From Nesterenkonia sp. LB17 (GTDB lineage Bacteria; Actinomycetota; Actinomycetes; Actinomycetales; Micrococcaceae): DNA of 64,000 bases. The stretch covers positions 558,001 through 622,000 of the forward strand of contig NZ_JAJOYX010000001.1 in the NCBI RefSeq assembly GCF_022565915.1, written 5' to 3'. The number at the start of each line of letters is the position of its first letter. The stretch's first letter is position 1. A model generated the notes under the pieces. It was not told the DNA's origin. It searched no databases and was given only the letters and a program-made list of their open reading frames with translations. The translations under genes and the position numbers were made by a program. Shown here piece by piece: positions 62,384 through 64,000 of the stretch.

Positions 62384-63561
62384 GCTCCGAGCACCTGGCG
62401 CTCGCCGAGCACTTCCACGCCGCCTACGGCCGCGCCTGCACCGGGATCTGGGCCGCCCCGGGCAGGGTCAACCTGATCGGCGAGCACACCGACTACAACG
62501 GCGGCTTCGTGCTGCCCTTCGCTCTGCCTCAGGTCAGCGAGGTGGCGGCCGCGGCCCGCGAGGACCGGATGGTCCATGTGCGCTCGCTGCTCAACGGCGA
62601 GACCGCGGAGTTCAGCCTCGACGGGCTGGCCCCCGGCGTCGTCGCGGGCTGGGCCGCCTATGCCGCCGGGGTGCTCTGGTCACTGGAGCAGGCCGGACAC
62701 CGGCTGCCCGGCCTGGACCTGCTCATCGACTCCACGGTGCCCATCGGCGCGGGACTGTCCTCCTCGGCCGCCCTGGAGTGCTCGGTGGTGCTGGCGGCCA
62801 CCGACCTGGCCGGCGTCGACCTGCCCGCCGCGGAGCTGGCCCGGCTCGCGCAGCACGCGGAGAACGACTTCGTGGGCATGCCCTGCGGGATCATGGACCA
62901 GATGGCCTCGGTCGCCGCCGAGGCCGAGCACGTGCTGCTGCTGGACACCCGCAGCATGAGCACCGAACAGGTCCCGTTCACCCTGGCCCCGGATGATCTC
63001 GCGCTGCTGGTCATCGACTCCCGCGCCGAGCACCGCCTCGTGGACGGCGAGTACGCCGCCCGCCGCGCCCAGTGCGAGGCCGGCGCCCGGACGCTGGGGG
63101 TGCAGAGTCTGCGCGAGCTCACCGACGACGGGGTCGCGCCCGAGGAGCTGCCGGCGCGGCTCCCCGACGAGGTCACCCTGCGACGGGTCCGGCACGTGCT
63201 CACCGAGAACGCGCGGGTGCTCGCCGCCCGGGAGGCGCTGCGCACCGGCGCCTACGCCCAGCTCGGTGAGATCCTTTCTGCATCCCACGCCTCTGCCCGC
63301 GATGACTTCGAGATCACCGTCGAAGAGACCGACACCATGGTGCAGACGCTGCTCTCGGTGCCGGCCTCCGATCACGTGCAGCCCGCGCTGGGGGCCAGGC
63401 AGGTGGGCGGCGGATTCGGTGGGTGCGTGATCGCGCTGATCCAGGCGGACTCCTTCGACGGGCTGCTCGCCGCGGTCCAGGACAATGCCCGCCGGCGCGG
63501 CTTCACCGAGCCCACCGGCTTCCTGGCGCACGCCTCCGCCGGAGCCCGCCGCCTCGCCTGA
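62380..63561 (+). CDS. galK: Galactokinase
   Basis: Phosphorylates galactose, the first Leloir step. A GHMP kinase of 393 residues with the galactokinase signature 'PGRVNLIGEHTDYNGG' (27-42), the phosphate loop 'PIGAGLSSSAALE' and the C-terminal 'GARQVGGGFGGCVIAL'. ATG overlaps the galE stop. It ends the operon. Confidence 0.96.
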   Translation: MSSEHLALAEHFHAAYGRACTGIWAAPGRVNLIGEHTDYNGGFVLPFALPQVSEVAAAAREDRMVHVRSLLNGETAEFSLDGLAPGVVAGWAAYAAGVLWSLEQAGHRLPGLDLLIDSTVPIGAGLSSSAALECSVVLAATDLAGVDLPAAELARLAQHAENDFVGMPCGIMDQMASVAAEAEHVLLLDTRSMSTEQVPFTLAPDDLALLVIDSRAEHRLVDGEYAARRAQCEAGARTLGVQSLRELTDDGVAPEELPARLPDEVTLRRVRHVLTENARVLAAREALRTGAYAQLGEILSASHASARDDFEITVEETDTMVQTLLSVPASDHVQPALGARQVGGGFGGCVIALIQADSFDGLLAAVQDNARRRGFTEPTGFLAHASAGARRLA

Positions 63562-63604
63562 GCGCCGTGCGGGAACCGCCGCCGTGCCTGCGCCGTGCGA
63601 GGGC

Positions 63605-64000
63605 CTAGCGGCCCGCGACGGCGTTTCCGGCCGCGTGGGCCAGCGCCTCCAGCGGGCCGCGACGGCGCAGGATGAAGCGCAGCAGACCCGCGCCCAGGGC
63701 GCCAATGATCAGGATCATCAGCATCTCCATCGGCGAATACTCGGTGAGGAAGGTCAGGAAGTCCGGCACCGGAGCCCCGCGCCAGAAGTGCAGCACCACG
63801 ATGTGGGCCACGTAGAGGGTCAGCGGCATCGCACCCGCGCCGATCAGCGGTGCCAGCAGCCAGCGCAGCTTCTCCGCGACCAGCAGGCACAGCCCCAGCA
63901 CCAGCATCGAGGTGCCGATGGTGTGGATCAGGTCCATGGTGGAGCCCTCATGGGGGGTGGCAAGCAGAAACCACAGATCCTCGGTGACCAGCGGAACCTG
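63605..64000 (-). CDS. C-terminal part of an acyltransferase/HGSNAT-DUF418-like membrane protein
   Basis: Only the last 131 codons are present; the frame is still open at the window edge ('QVPLVTEDLWFLLATPHEGS' at the edge). Three or four hydrophobic segments are seen, with 'TIGTSMLVLGLCLLVAE' and 'GAGAMPLTLYVAHIVVLHF', a pattern of the DUF418/heparan-alpha-glucosaminide N-acetyltransferase-like group in actinobacteria. It is convergent with galK. The N-terminal part is outside the window. Confidence 0.7.
   Translation of the reverse strand, partial: QVPLVTEDLWFLLATPHEGSTMDLIHTIGTSMLVLGLCLLVAEKLRWLLAPLIGAGAMPLTLYVAHIVVLHFWRGAPVPDFLTFLTEYSPMEMLMILIIGALGAGLLRFILRRRGPLEALAHAAGNAVAGR

Overview
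This window comes from a high-GC actinobacterium, most likely a Micrococcales/Micrococcaceae relative such as Nesterenkonia. That placement is inferred from codon usage, TANNNT-type -10 boxes, many ATGA-coupled operons, LigD with Pol-PE-ligase order, and DUF6318-type lipoproteins. No rRNA, tRNA or CRISPR array was recognised.

Layout. 0-5 kb: the first codons of a minus-strand gene at the edge, a membrane protein, a three-gene run (asparaginase-like, polysaccharide deacetylase, PPK2-type kinase) and a DUF805 protein. 5-8 kb: a NucS/DUF91-like putative nuclease divergent from two poorly known genes (DUF6308-like, DUF6994-like). 8.2-10.9 kb: two different IS110-family elements meeting tail to tail. 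11-23.7 kb: a complete type 1 BREX phage-defence operon on the minus strand. It is led by a small excisionase-like HTH gene, then brxA, brxB, brxC, pglX, pglZ and brxL, with every BREX junction overlapping or touching. 24-29.3 kb: a stress flavoprotein-like gene, ligD, an AT-rich two-gene insert with a small membrane protein, and an OGG-fold protein.

29.3-46 kb is mostly host metabolism and transport: a cupin, an XRE-like regulator, an MFS exporter with a divergent LysR gene, two tandem beta-lactamase-fold proteins (the second with a degraded active site), ku, two CDF metal transporters, a two-component system divergent from an ABC exporter, an ArsR/SRPBCC pair, a CmtR-like Cd/Pb sensor coupled to one CDF transporter, a NUDIX hydrolase and a pyruvate:quinone oxidoreductase. 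46-53 kb: a DUF6318 lipoprotein with a PKD-domain surface protein, CtlX plus ornithine cyclodeaminase with a divergent Lrp regulator, an M16 peptidase and another lipoprotein. 53-58 kb: a molybdenum-cofactor cluster (moaD-moaA on minus; moeA-moaC-mogA-moaE on plus). 58-63.6 kb: dapB and a DeoR-galT-galE-galK Leloir operon. The right edge cuts an acyltransferase-like membrane gene.

How it fits together. BREX provides methylation-based self/non-self discrimination. LigD plus Ku give two-component NHEJ. The CtlX/OCD pair points to citrulline/arginine breakdown under Lrp-type control. Two signals fall outside ordinary annotation. One is a 42-nt hairpin repeat found twice (48031 and 50788) whose structure is preserved while parts of its sequence change. 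The other is an identical 18-nt inverted-repeat site found twice (35971 and 39509), once between a sensor kinase and its ABC exporter and once before a small membrane-protein gene, suggesting a small regulon.
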